From Gonocerus acuteangulatus (lineage: Eukaryota; Arthropoda; Insecta; Hemiptera; Coreidae): a stretch of 64,000 nucleotides of DNA. The notes under the pieces were generated by a model, which saw nothing but the letters and a program-made list of their open reading frames with translations, was not told the origin of the DNA and did no database searches. Position 1 is the stretch's first letter. Each line of letters begins with the position of its first letter. This document shows positions 55,278-64,000 of this stretch, piece by piece. Both the position numbers and the translations under genes were made by a program. The stretch is taken from contig OX328125.1 in the NCBI GenBank assembly GCA_946811695.1, positions 36,694,734 to 36,758,733 of the forward strand. The letters are read 5' to 3'.

Positions 55278-56892
55278 GTAAGAAAACCAATTGCTATGTT
55301 TTTTCTTTAGTGCATGTTTATTATAATTTCTCATGCTTTCTTTATGTAAGCTTTCTGTTAGATTTTGATGCTTCTTTTTTTTCTACACCTGTTTTTACAA
55401 AGCTAAAATTTGAAATTGTAGAAAAGAATGTTTTGTGCAATAACATAGTTGAACTGTTGTGTGAACCACATAACCTATGAATTAATACATTAATAAAGCC
55501 TATTATCGTAGAAAAGTTCATAATCAGTGTATTAATATTTTAATTTAGGCATTTAAAATGCAAGAGCTTTATTCTCAAACATAAAATAATTTATTATTAA
55601 TGATATTTATTTTACTTATAATATAATATATGTTTTATGAATTTTAATTATAAAATCAGTTTTGACATAAATCGGTTCAATTGACACACATAACAATATC
55701 ATTTGAATCCTGTCCGAATAGTTCTAATCCTGCATGTGCAAAATATTCCCGACAGTTCCGCCATTTGCATTTCCATTACAATGAACAACATGCTACTTTA
55801 AACTCAATAAAAACTGATTATGTCTTGTTTTAGGCTTTGAGAGGTCAGGCAAGCAAGATAGTGTTAAATATTTATAAATAATTTGCCAAAGCTAAAGCTG
55901 AAAACAATTTAAGTTATAGCCTGTCCATATAGATGGTTTAGTTGGAGAGAAAAGGGCGTGGCTTATATTCCCCGTGCAAGAAATTGGTGGTAAACATTCT
56001 CTCTATTACAACCTTATCACTAGGAGGTTTAAAACACTTTTAGTCTTAGCTTTGGCTAAGTATTGGTAAATATTAGACACTATTTCCTTTGTCTGATCTC
56101 TCAAAGCCTTCCGTAGTCATAAACGAGACAATCAGTTTCTATAATGTTTCACGTATCGTGTTGTTCCATGAAATGGGAGTTTGCAAAAGGTGGGAATATT
56201 TCCCTCAAAATTTTGCGCTTGTGGAATTGAACTTTTCTCTCTTATCTGAATAGGCTGTAGTAGAAATCATATTAACTTCTTGTATCAAGGTTATGACAGG
56301 ATCACAAAGTTAACCCCTTTGGTGCTGAAAAGGTCTTACTGCAGTGGCGGGGAGGGAGGCTAGGCAAGCCTGGTCCCCTTGGCCTTAATACGCCTCACTA
56401 CCATGGGAGGTTTAATAAGCTTTTCATTGTCATTTTATGATTTGATTACTACAATTTTACATTCTATTATTATGGCTTTAATGATGATAGGGATGTTTCA
56501 TAAAACATATCAAATAATCACAAAAGGCATGTTACCAACATTTGTTAAGCGGGGACATTTTCTTTTTGTCTGTTTATATATTTTATCATAGAATTATGAA
56601 CTAAACTTGTCGATCAATGACTTTTTGAACACTAATATATATTTTAAAGATTGCGACTTAAACTCGGCTTTATGAGAAAAAAAATGTATATTATGTGTCT
56701 CAGCTGTCATCTGTAACTCTGAAAAAAAACAAAAAAACAAATACATGACAAATCTGAGCTATCATCCTTAACTCAGGCAAAGCAAGTTACATGGCGAGTC
56801 TTAGTCGACAATTTTGCCTAAACGATAAGGAGACATTTGGTGTCTTATAACATTTTTCAAATTTATTTATTTAACATACATATATTCATAAC
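55278..56892. other. No gene recognised
   Basis: A+T-rich. A 55834-56110 stretch has loosely inverted 'gctttgagaggtcaggcaa' and 'tctgatctctcaaagcctt' ends and may be a decayed MITE. Confidence 0.4.
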
Positions 56893-57048
56893 ACAGATTT
56901 TTAGGATGGGTTATCTACTGGTTCCCACCCTTTTCTTTCTTGGGACAGACAGAGTCTGAGGACCCCCCCCCCCCCAAAGAATAGCTACCATCCCTAGTAG
57001 AGGAATTGAACCCTTAACCTTGAGCTATCGGGTCTCCGATTTTCAGAT
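56893..57048 (-). mobile_element. tRNA-derived SINE (S8)
   Basis: Minus strand: 'ggagacccgatagctcaagg', 'aagggttcaattcctc' (B box), 'tagggatggtagctatt', a G-run, then 'aaaagggtgggaaccagtag' and 'ataacccatcctaaaaatc'. Same family as 50770-50985. Confidence 0.7.
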
Positions 57049-57953
57049 TGTAAATCTAAAAGTACAAAAAATAGAATCCAGATTACGTGGTTTTAGTTTT
57101 CCACAATTATTTATTTCTATGAATATAATATGAAATTTAAAATTGTTTACTTATCAACTTATTATGTAGATGTTTGGTGAATGCTTACTTCCAAACTTTG
57201 TCTTTTACTTTATAATATTTTGGCAGTGCTAATGTTGTGCCAGCGCTTGTTGCAATTTAAAGCACTAGTTTATATTGCCTTCAAAGAATTTTTTTATAGT
57301 TGTATTTTAACATTTTTTTCTGACATGATATTAATGTTGATTTACTTTCAATGGCCCATGATTCAGCGGACATGGAAAGGTGAAAGGTAAGTGGAGAAAG
57401 CCACTTATTCTTTTGATGAATAATAACAGTTTGGTGACAATACTTGCTTGCCATATTTCCCCAGACGCGGTTAAACTCTTGTAATTGTATTATTACACAT
57501 GATAAATATGTTATTATATAGTATATTATTAGTGTCCCTAGTTCACCACCTCTTCAGGGGTAATTTTACAATATCACCAATTTTTCGTAAATATTTGTAT
57601 TGCACTAATTTCCCATTTTGAAGTGCCAGTGTCTCAGCAATACCAAACCCATCACTTAAAAATGTAGCAAACATTGATACCTTATTATCTACACATAAAA
57701 TTAATTACCTCACAAATCTTTAAATAAAATAAATGATTAAAATGGCAAAATTTTATGCATAACGTATGGTGTTGACCCCCATTCACTCAATATACATTAA
57801 TAATACAATGAAATAGTTTAAACCCCTTGTTTGTATTTTGTATTAATTTTTATGATCGATAAAATTTATATAGTCACTCGATGAGCAGAAAACACATAAG
57901 TGATTATTTGCCTAATTTTTATAGAATTAAATATATATTTTTTTCCAAGGTAG
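57049..57953. other. No supported gene; exon-like frame at 57181-57390
   Basis: A hydrophobic 70-codon frame ending at a strong donor (GTGAAAG/GTAAGTGG) lies at 57181-57388, with possible acceptors at 57160 and 57233. Phases do not agree with the 55.1-kb segment, so it is not called. Confidence 0.3.
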
Positions 57954-58075
57954 GGATTGTCGGGGTTCGGTCACTGCTACTTAATAAAACTACATTTTAT
58001 CATAAAAATGGTTTTATTGTGCCGACGTGTCGGCTTGAACTTCAAGCCTTCATCAGGGCTGTAAAAAACAAGTAG
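57954..58075 (-). mobile_element. PLE-terminus-like fragment with hammerhead-like motif (locus C)
   Basis: Minus strand (58024-58056): CTGATGA, extra A, GGCTTGAA/TTCAAGCC stem, then GACACGTCGGC. GACA replaces the GAAA core, while C after GU and a GCC/GGC helix I are kept. Followed by A+T-rich sequence and 'ccgaaccccgacaatccc'. Confidence 0.4.
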
Positions 58076-58198
58076 GACGGATGTAATACTGAAATATACA
58101 TAACAATACAATACAATACAATATTTCCGGGCTGACCTCCTCAGTGGGAGCGCACAGCGGCCAATCGACCTATTGTGCTTGCCCGTCGTTGTCTCCCC

Positions 58199-61100
58199 TC
58201 AGAGTATTACCTTCCAGTAGTCCAGAAGTCTCCTAATGGATATTTCACCTGGTTCAAGATTGGTATCCTTCGTGTCACCAAAGTACCTGAACCGTATATG
58301 ATCCAACCGTTCACAGTCACGGATGAGGTGTAACGGCGTCTCTTCTTCTGCTCCACACCATCTACAGGTGGGGGAGTTGACCAGCTTCATCCTATAAAGG
58401 TGCTTATTCAGTTTACAGTGTCCCGTAATTATTCCAATTGCTTCTCTGAGTTCCATTCTGTTTAGGAGCTTCAGCTCCTTCCAGGGTTCTCCAGAGGGCT
58501 TTTGAATAAAGCATTTGGTGTGCCTCAAAGTCTGGTTCTCCCAAAGGTTTTGCTGCTTCCCACGCAGCCATTGGTAAGTTATCCGTTTGAATAACGATGG
58601 TGGTGCCCCACAAAAGGGAGCAGGGCCAATTGGTACAGTAGCGGCACCTCTTCCTGCAAGTAGGTCCGCTCTTTCATTGCCAGGGATTCCACTGTGCCCA
58701 GGTATCCAGTGGATCTCAACACAGTTTCTGTTCTTGGCCAATTCATTTAGTTCCATCCTACATTCCCTGACCAGTTTAGATTTAGTCATTGGGTTGCTTA
58801 AGGCTTTACAAGCAGCCAGGCTATCCGTTAGAATATTAATCCTTTTCCGGCTGTGTTGTGTTCCTCTCAATTGGATTGCGGCAGCAAGGATTGCATATAC
58901 CTCAGCCTGGAAAACCGATGGCTCTCTTCCTAAGGCGATGTGGGTGCCCCCCCCTTGGCACCCCCTGTACCATATTCCTGAGCCAGTCCCCTCTGAGGTC
59001 TTTGATCCATCTGTGTAGACGTTGAATCCATTGGGTATGTTCATCGGTGTGGGCACCAGAGATTTCCGCTCCACTCCCGTGTTGACTCTGAAGCTTCTTT
59101 TGAAACCATATTCAGGGATGATTGCATCCGACGGAATACACAACTCCGGGATACTTTCAATAATCCTAAAGATTCTTGAATGTCCTCCCTGCGTCTGAGG
59201 TGCTCTAATCACATTTTGTGAGATCAGCCTAAGAGCTGTGGTCATGGCCATTCTTGCTACATGCAAATGTAACGGTGGTATATCCAGGAGTGCCTCCAGG
59301 GCGAGAGTGGGCGTTGATCTCATCGCTCCACCTATAAGGAGGCATCCTTGTCTTTGTATTTTATTTACCATGGCTTTCATATGTTCGGTGTCCAGCCGGT
59401 GCCACCAAACTAATGCACCATAGGCAACAATTGGCCTGATTACGTTCAAGTATAGCCATCTGGCAATGTGTGGTTTGAGACCCCAGGTTCTACCACACAG
59501 CCTCTTGCATGTCCACAGAGCAAACGTGGCCTTGTTCCTTACATGTTCCAGGTGTGTTTTCCAAGTTAGTTTCTTGTCCAATAGTACCCCTAAGTACTTC
59601 ACCGAATTGCTCAGGGGAATAATGTTCTCCTGAATTCTTAGGGTGCCGTATACCAGTCGTCGCTTTTTTGTAAAAGGGACTATGACCGTTTTACGTGCAT
59701 TAATGCTGAGTCCTGACCTGGAGCACCACCTTGTGACTCGTTTAAGTGCTTCATTCATAAGGTCCGTTATCACCGTGGGCACAGTGCCTCTAATTAGAAT
59801 GGCAAGGTCATCTGCATAGCCCTGTGTATAGAAGCCTGCATTATTTAGCTCCTTGATAATGGAATTGACTACCAGGCACCACAGCAGCGGTGATAAAACC
59901 CCTCCTTGTGGACATCCCCTTGTAGCCTTGACACGTATGTTAGCCTTCCCCAGGAAGGCACAAATTGTTCTTTCCCTCAGCATTGCCAGTGTCCATCTGG
60001 TTGTGCTAGGATCGATGTTAAAACTCCCCATAGCTTCTGCTATTGTGATTAGTGGGGTATTATCAAAAGCTCCCTCAATGTCTAGAAATGCTCCAAGAGC
60101 AATTTCCTTATTGTTGATAGACTCTTCTACTTTCTGTATTAGACAGTGCAGCGCGCTTTCGCATGATTTGCCAGATTGATAGGCATACTGCGTTGTTTCT
60201 AGTGGTACATGCCTAAGTATATTATCCCTTATGTGCCTGTCCACCAACTTCTCTAGTGTCTTCATTAGGAAAGATGTCAGGCATATTGGTCTATAGGCTT
60301 TAGGGTGATCATGGTGGTTCTTACCTTGCTTTGGTATAAACACAACCCGTACTTCTCTCCAACTCGTTGGTATGTAACCGTAAGCAAGACTTCCTCTCAG
60401 TAGGCTAACAATCCTAGAGAGCAAACTGCCGAGGCCTTTTTGTAAAAGGCAAGGGTAAATATTGTCCATTCCTGGTGACTTGTAGGGATGAAAGGACCTA
60501 ATGGCCCATCTCACTGATTCAGCTGTTACCAGTTCTTTAGCTAGAGTCCAGTCTGGGGCTCTCAAGGGTTGTCTAATCTCTGTAGTGAGTTGACTGTGTG
60601 TTAGGCCTTCCTCGTTATTTGGGAAGTGAGTATCCAGAAGGAGCCGAAGGGACTCTCTTTCCTTCGTTGTCCTTCCATTTGGACCTGTCATATCGCCAAT
60701 CATGCCGTTGCAGTTCGACTTTGATATGACTTTGCTTAACCTGCAGCTCATGGTGGTCTCATTAATTTCTTCACAGAAGTTCCTCCAGGTATCCCTTTTG
60801 GTTTTCCTGAGAGTATTGTTGTATTCTGTTAGGGACCTTTTGTATAGGTCCCACGAACCAGTTCTCTTTGCTTTGTTGAAGAGTTTCCTAGTTCTCTTCC
60901 TCATTGCGTCTAGTGTGGAATTCCACCATGGAACAGCTCTAGGCGTTCTCTTGGTGGTGAGTTTACAGTTTTCCTCAAAGGCCGTGGTAATGGCCTTTGT
61001 GAGTTCACAGTTAAGAAGCTCAACTTCAAGAGGATGACTTGCGTGGCTTGGACAACACTGTAGTTTTTCACCCAGAGAGACCGTATAGCCTTGCCAGTCT

Positions 61101-61795
61101 GTCCCCTTGGGGTTTCTATAACTGAGCAGTACTGGTTTCTGGTACTCTAGGTCAAACCTAATATACTTATGGTCAGAGCCTGTAAATTCATCTACAACAT
61201 GCCAGTTATGGGTGTTGAGGAGATTTTTGTCATCAATAGTTATTGTTATGTCAAGGACTTCTTGTCTAATAGCATTCTCAAAAGTGGGCTTATTACCTAT
61301 GTTACTAATTTCTATATTATTAACAAGAAAGTAATCAAGCAATGTCTCACCTCTGCTGTTAGTGTTGGAGCTCCCCCATATCAGGTTATGTGCGTTGGCG
61401 TCCATACCTATGATGCCACCAAGATGGTGACATTTAAGGTATTGCACCATGGTTTCCAGTCCGGGGGTCACCGTCGGCTCGTCACCTGGGAGATAGATGG
61501 AGCCAAGGATGATCCCCGTCCCAAAAGGTATTCTCACTGCTGCAGAGTCCCTAGAACAGAGAGACCATAAAGGAAAACTGTCAAGTTTATTGTTAAGCAG
61601 AATGCAGGCCCGCGCATCATCACACGGGTGACTGAGCAGCTGAAATCCAGCTGCCTTAAGGCCTGCAATCTGCTTATTATGTATCCAGGGTTCCTGGATT
61701 AAAACGATATCAATGTTTTTACTCACCACATACTGGAGGAGCGAGATGGTTGCCGTCCTGCAGTGATGTAGGTTGATCTGCAGCACGGAGATCAT
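58199..61795 (-). CDS. LINE ORF2: endonuclease-reverse transcriptase-RNase H
   Basis: 1198 residues, uninterrupted, starting at an ATG whose last bases overlap ORF1's stop (ATGA). Apurinic-like endonuclease at 1-220: QINLHH, IQEPW, GMDANAHN, GSDHKY. Reverse transcriptase at about 440-720: KSPGMDNIYP, FLDIEGAFDN (~570), GCPQGGVLSPLLW, GYADDLAIL (~660), KYLGVLLD. RNase H at about 925-1045: VYTDGSK, QAEVYAILAA, ILTDSLA, HWIPGHSGIPGNERADLLA, with all four catalytic acidic residues. A C-x2-C-x8-H-x4-C finger lies near 1150 (CRWC...HLIRDC). It nicks target DNA and copies its RNA there. Motif style and the RNase H point to the LOA clade; R1- or I-group relatives are alternatives. All key residues are present, so it may be active. 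Confidence 0.93.
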   Translation of the reverse strand: MISVLQINLHHCRTATISLLQYVVSKNIDIVLIQEPWIHNKQIAGLKAAGFQLLSHPCDDARACILLNNKLDSFPLWSLCSRDSAAVRIPFGTGIILGSIYLPGDEPTVTPGLETMVQYLKCHHLGGIIGMDANAHNLIWGSSNTNSRGETLLDYFLVNNIEISNIGNKPTFENAIRQEVLDITITIDDKNLLNTHNWHVVDEFTGSDHKYIRFDLEYQKPVLLSYRNPKGTDWQGYTVSLGEKLQCCPSHASHPLEVELLNCELTKAITTAFEENCKLTTKRTPRAVPWWNSTLDAMRKRTRKLFNKAKRTGSWDLYKRSLTEYNNTLRKTKRDTWRNFCEEINETTMSCRLSKVISKSNCNGMIGDMTGPNGRTTKERESLRLLLDTHFPNNEEGLTHSQLTTEIRQPLRAPDWTLAKELVTAESVRWAIRSFHPYKSPGMDNIYPCLLQKGLGSLLSRIVSLLRGSLAYGYIPTSWREVRVVFIPKQGKNHHDHPKAYRPICLTSFLMKTLEKLVDRHIRDNILRHVPLETTQYAYQSGKSCESALHCLIQKVEESINNKEIALGAFLDIEGAFDNTPLITIAEAMGSFNIDPSTTRWTLAMLRERTICAFLGKANIRVKATRGCPQGGVLSPLLWCLVVNSIIKELNNAGFYTQGYADDLAILIRGTVPTVITDLMNEALKRVTRWCSRSGLSINARKTVIVPFTKKRRLVYGTLRIQENIIPLSNSVKYLGVLLDKKLTWKTHLEHVRNKATFALWTCKRLCGRTWGLKPHIARWLYLNVIRPIVAYGALVWWHRLDTEHMKAMVNKIQRQGCLLIGGAMRSTPTLALEALLDIPPLHLHVARMAMTTALRLISQNVIRAPQTQGGHSRIFRIIESIPELCIPSDAIIPEYGFKRSFRVNTGVERKSLVPTPMNIPNGFNVYTDGSKTSEGTGSGIWYRGCQGGGTHIALGREPSVFQAEVYAILAAAIQLRGTQHSRKRINILTDSLAACKALSNPMTKSKLVRECRMELNELAKNRNCVEIHWIPGHSGIPGNERADLLAGRGAATVPIGPAPFCGAPPSLFKRITYQWLRGKQQNLWENQTLRHTKCFIQKPSGEPWKELKLLNRMELREAIGIITGHCKLNKHLYRMKLVNSPTCRWCGAEEETPLHLIRDCERLDHIRFRYFGDTKDTNLEPGEISIRRLLDYWKVIL

Positions 61796-62961
61796 TGTTG
61801 TTGCCGACCAGCGTCCCGTGCCAGAGCCGGGGAATCCCCGACTCCACCACGGCCACCCTGCGAAGCAACGGGAGCCACGCCCCCAACCGACCCCGCCAGA
61901 CCACCCACGGCCCCGCCCCCACCCCCCCGAGCCGGATCCTCAGGATCCATACTCAGGGGACTAGGCGCGGGTGCCACGGGGTCACCCACGGCCCCACCCC
62001 CGCCCCCCAGAGCCGGATTCTCATCCACGCTCCGGGGGCCGGACACGGGTACCACAGGCCCATCGCCAGACGGACCGGCAGGAGGCGCCCCCCCCGCATC
62101 TCCCAGTTGGTCAACGGCTGTTGAGCTCCCTCCTGGTCCCTCCACCTGCTCATCCTCCTTGGGTGGTTTCCTGTGATCCACCCTCTTGGCTACCACAATG
62201 TCGCAGCCATGGCGGATTCGAAGGTTCCTCTCCTGGAGGGTCAGGAATTGTGAGTTCGGGATAGAAGCCACAACAAATCGTCCAGTGGGATAATCCTTTT
62301 GGCCTAGGATCCTCCATTTTGACGTTTTAATCCCTACATTTTGTTTTTGCACCATCTCCAGAAAGAGGGGGGTCTCTCTGCAGGGCGCAGGGAAAAATGC
62401 AGCAATTTTCTGGAAGAATTCCAGCTCTTTTGGTTCGCACGTCTTGAGCGCCGACCCTTCCCATGGCGTGCACTTCTCTATCCAGGAGGTGAGCCATTTG
62501 TTAGTTGCCTCATCCTCGCAGCTTACAATTAGTGCGCCCTCTTTCAACACCCTTCCGCAGAAGTTTAGGTGCGCTTCGCTGTCGCTCCTCTCCATCAGCC
62601 CATCCTGTATACTAATCAGAATCAGGTTGGCTTCTTTTGAGGTTAAAAGTTCCTCAGGGTAGGCCTCCTTTATTATGGCAACCTTGCTGTGGCAGGCCGC
62701 CAGGCTATATTGTATTCTGCCCTGGCTGTTGGAGATCCTGGGTCTTTTGATGTTTCCCTGGTTGGGTGAGTCAGTATTGCCAGTGGCCTCTCTTGGCCTC
62801 TTGGCTGTTTCCTTTGGGTTAGCGGACAACTCCCTTGTCTCCTTCTTCACCCTCTTCGCATAATTCCTCCTTTGGCGGTGAGTCATTTTGTCCCACACAT
62901 CCTTAGGAAGTTTATTTTCCGAAATGGCTTCTTTGGAGGGGATGCTACTAGGCATCTGCAT
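61792..62961 (-). CDS. LINE ORF1: DUF4780-like RNA-binding protein
   Basis: About 389 residues. I place the start at ATG 62961 (a second ATG is at 62955); the codon before it is GTG. A basic N-terminus (RQRRNYAKRVKK, near 30-40) is followed by a central domain (about 85-265) with LISIQDGLMERSD, WEGSALKTCEPKEL, QNVGIKTSKWRILG and DIVVAKRV, resembling DUF4780, a domain common in arthropod LINE proteins. The tail (about 285-389) is rich in Gly, Pro and Ala with GGGGG runs. No CCHC knuckles are present. Expected to bind the element's RNA as a ribonucleoprotein. TGA overlaps ORF2's ATG, suggesting coupled reinitiation as in other insect LINEs. Confidence 0.85.
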   Translation of the reverse strand: MQMPSSIPSKEAISENKLPKDVWDKMTHRQRRNYAKRVKKETRELSANPKETAKRPREATGNTDSPNQGNIKRPRISNSQGRIQYSLAACHSKVAIIKEAYPEELLTSKEANLILISIQDGLMERSDSEAHLNFCGRVLKEGALIVSCEDEATNKWLTSWIEKCTPWEGSALKTCEPKELEFFQKIAAFFPAPCRETPLFLEMVQKQNVGIKTSKWRILGQKDYPTGRFVVASIPNSQFLTLQERNLRIRHGCDIVVAKRVDHRKPPKEDEQVEGPGGSSTAVDQLGDAGGAPPAGPSGDGPVVPVSGPRSVDENPALGGGGGAVGDPVAPAPSPLSMDPEDPARGGGGGAVGGLAGSVGGVAPVASQGGRGGVGDSPALARDAGRQQQ

Positions 62962-62975
62962 CACTAGGCATCTGC

Positions 62976-62978
<3 letters not shown>

Positions 62979-63031
<53 letters not shown>
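62979..63031. repeat. (TA)n microsatellite
   Basis: TA run at the 5' border of the LINE, followed by TGTG- and ATAC-rich sequence. Confidence 0.95.
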
Positions 63032-63039
<8 letters not shown>

Positions 63040-64000
63040 CTACATACACAAATACACATACATATATACATATATGGAAAAAGACAAAAACATAAAATAC
63101 TAGAACATAATATATAGAAGAACAATGTGCTCTAGAAGTGTTTGGATTATTAGGAAAACAGATATAAGAATAACAGATTACATATTAGATTAGATATAAG
63201 AATAACAATATGGGCTTACCGATGGGAAGATAGAGAACTATTCCTCACAAATGCGGGATCATTTCTGACAGTTAATACAGGGAAACATAGGAAGAAAGGA
63301 GTTGGTGAGGGGGGGGGGGGGTTCTGGACCACCCAATGGACAGAGAACATAGAAGATGAAAGAAAGAGCGGTGAAGTAGAGTAAGGTGTCATAAAATGTT
63401 GTGTTAATGTAAAGGGAGGCAGGTATAAAGGGCTATATTGCAGGCGGTATAGGGGATTAGGATGGAGTTTTTAATAAATGGAAGATGTTGGAGTAGGTAG
63501 AGGAGATGACTTCTTTGTCAATTTTGTCATTAGCTGGGTTATTTTCTAGGTGGATAAAAAATATATTTTTTTTGTTTTTGCTACGTAGCAAATTAGTATT
63601 ATAGTATTTCTTTTTATTATGTCAATTGTTCATTATTTTTTCCCTATAATTTAGCTGAATATTAATTTTGCTAATGATTAACTATTATTGTAGTTTATGT
63701 AGTTTTTAAGTTTGTTCGGTAATATTTACCGCTTATGATGCTAGATGTTGGTAGTGGTTTGATATTCTTTGGCTAATAATTAACAATGAAAATAAGATAT
63801 TTTTCCATGTCCTTACATTTCACTATTTCTCTATGGGATGGTTGTAGTGTAGGTGTATTTAGCGATAGTTTAGGTTAACACTTGCTTGACATTTTTTGTT
63901 TTGACTTAATTATTTTCTTAACTAGTCAAAAATGATATCCAAGAGTGTTTATATGGAGTTTTATTTTATTTTAATTGTCTAAAGGCAATGTTTGACAAAA
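63032..64000. other. No gene recognised
   Basis: A+T-rich with a G-run at 63309-63321. No frame, RNA or terminal repeat could be supported. Confidence 0.5.

Larger units (their letters stand above)
58103..62978 (-). mobile_element. LOA-like non-LTR retrotransposon, nearly full-length
   Basis: 4.9-kb minus-strand element with two open ORFs. The 3' UTR (58126-58198) is short and ends in about four TTGTA units (58103-58125). Short tandem-repeat tails are typical of LOA and related LINEs. The 5' end lies close to ORF1's start, next to (TA)n, so the 5' UTR is short or truncated; just inside it 'ctaggcatctgcat' occurs twice (62949 and 62964). The element's G+C content is clearly above its surroundings. 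No target duplication could be read. Confidence 0.88.

Noticed and set aside
57161..57388. Terminal exons of the 35.7-kb gene
   Set aside because: Strong donor at 57388, but possible acceptors give either early stops or phases incompatible with the 55.1-kb segment.
58587..62863. Many plus-strand frames across the LINE
   Set aside because: Antisense shadows of ORF1 and ORF2, whose domains and catalytic motifs are all on the minus strand.

Overview
The window is A+T-rich eukaryotic DNA, almost certainly from an arthropod and probably an insect. I cannot name the species. The grounds are spliceosomal GT-AG introns, a LOA-type non-LTR retrotransposon with a DUF4780-like ORF1, Penelope-like, piggyBac, hAT, PIF/Harbinger and pogo-like remnants, tRNA- and 5S-rRNA-derived SINEs, and many (TA)n microsatellites. 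Nothing looks bacterial. Most translated open frames are shadows of repeats, including Tyr-Ile runs from (TA)n.

Layout. 0-11 kb: dispersed repeats, a 5S-derived SINE, MITEs, and four copies of one inverted-terminus family (ends TTAGCGCGGTTC/GAACCGCGCTAA) that carries a (TA)n tract at a fixed internal place. 11.1-14.9 kb: two inverted 3' parts of a Penelope-like element (PLE) between 16-bp direct repeats, with a hammerhead-ribozyme-like motif in each arm and a PIF/Harbinger element inserted in one arm only. 15-22 kb: LINE remnant, MITEs, another TTAGCGCGG copy, a tRNA SINE and a long-TIR foldback element. 22.4-32.3 kb: a giant imperfect palindrome whose arms hold an unidentified ORF, ~120-bp tandem arrays and a pogo-like transposase tail; a 3.6-kb insertion interrupts the right arm. 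A 0.77-kb hairpin follows.

34.0-39.2 kb: a hAT-type element with perfect 8-bp target duplications, then the only clear host gene. It has four well-supported coding exons on the + strand (35659-39144) for a secreted or membrane-anchored Cys-containing protein of unknown function; possible further exons lie near 39.2, 52.8 and 55.1 kb. The sequence beyond 39.2 kb holds a SINE with target duplications, a very young non-autonomous LTR retrotransposon (40016-43236) with near-identical LTRs and one gag-like coiled-coil ORF, piggyBac-type MITEs, a bare poly(A) retro-insertion, several SINEs, a piggyBac remnant and a Harbinger transposase fragment.

58.1-63.0 kb: a nearly complete LOA-like LINE on the minus strand with both ORFs open and an ATGA overlap. 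The last kilobase holds nothing recognised.

The strongest second looks are: the single-event inverted PLE pair with hammerhead-like motifs; the gag-only LTR element whose primer-binding region is duplicated inside its LTR; a sequence module shared by 5S-headed and tRNA-headed SINEs; the giant palindrome; and the mobile family that disperses (TA)n tracts.
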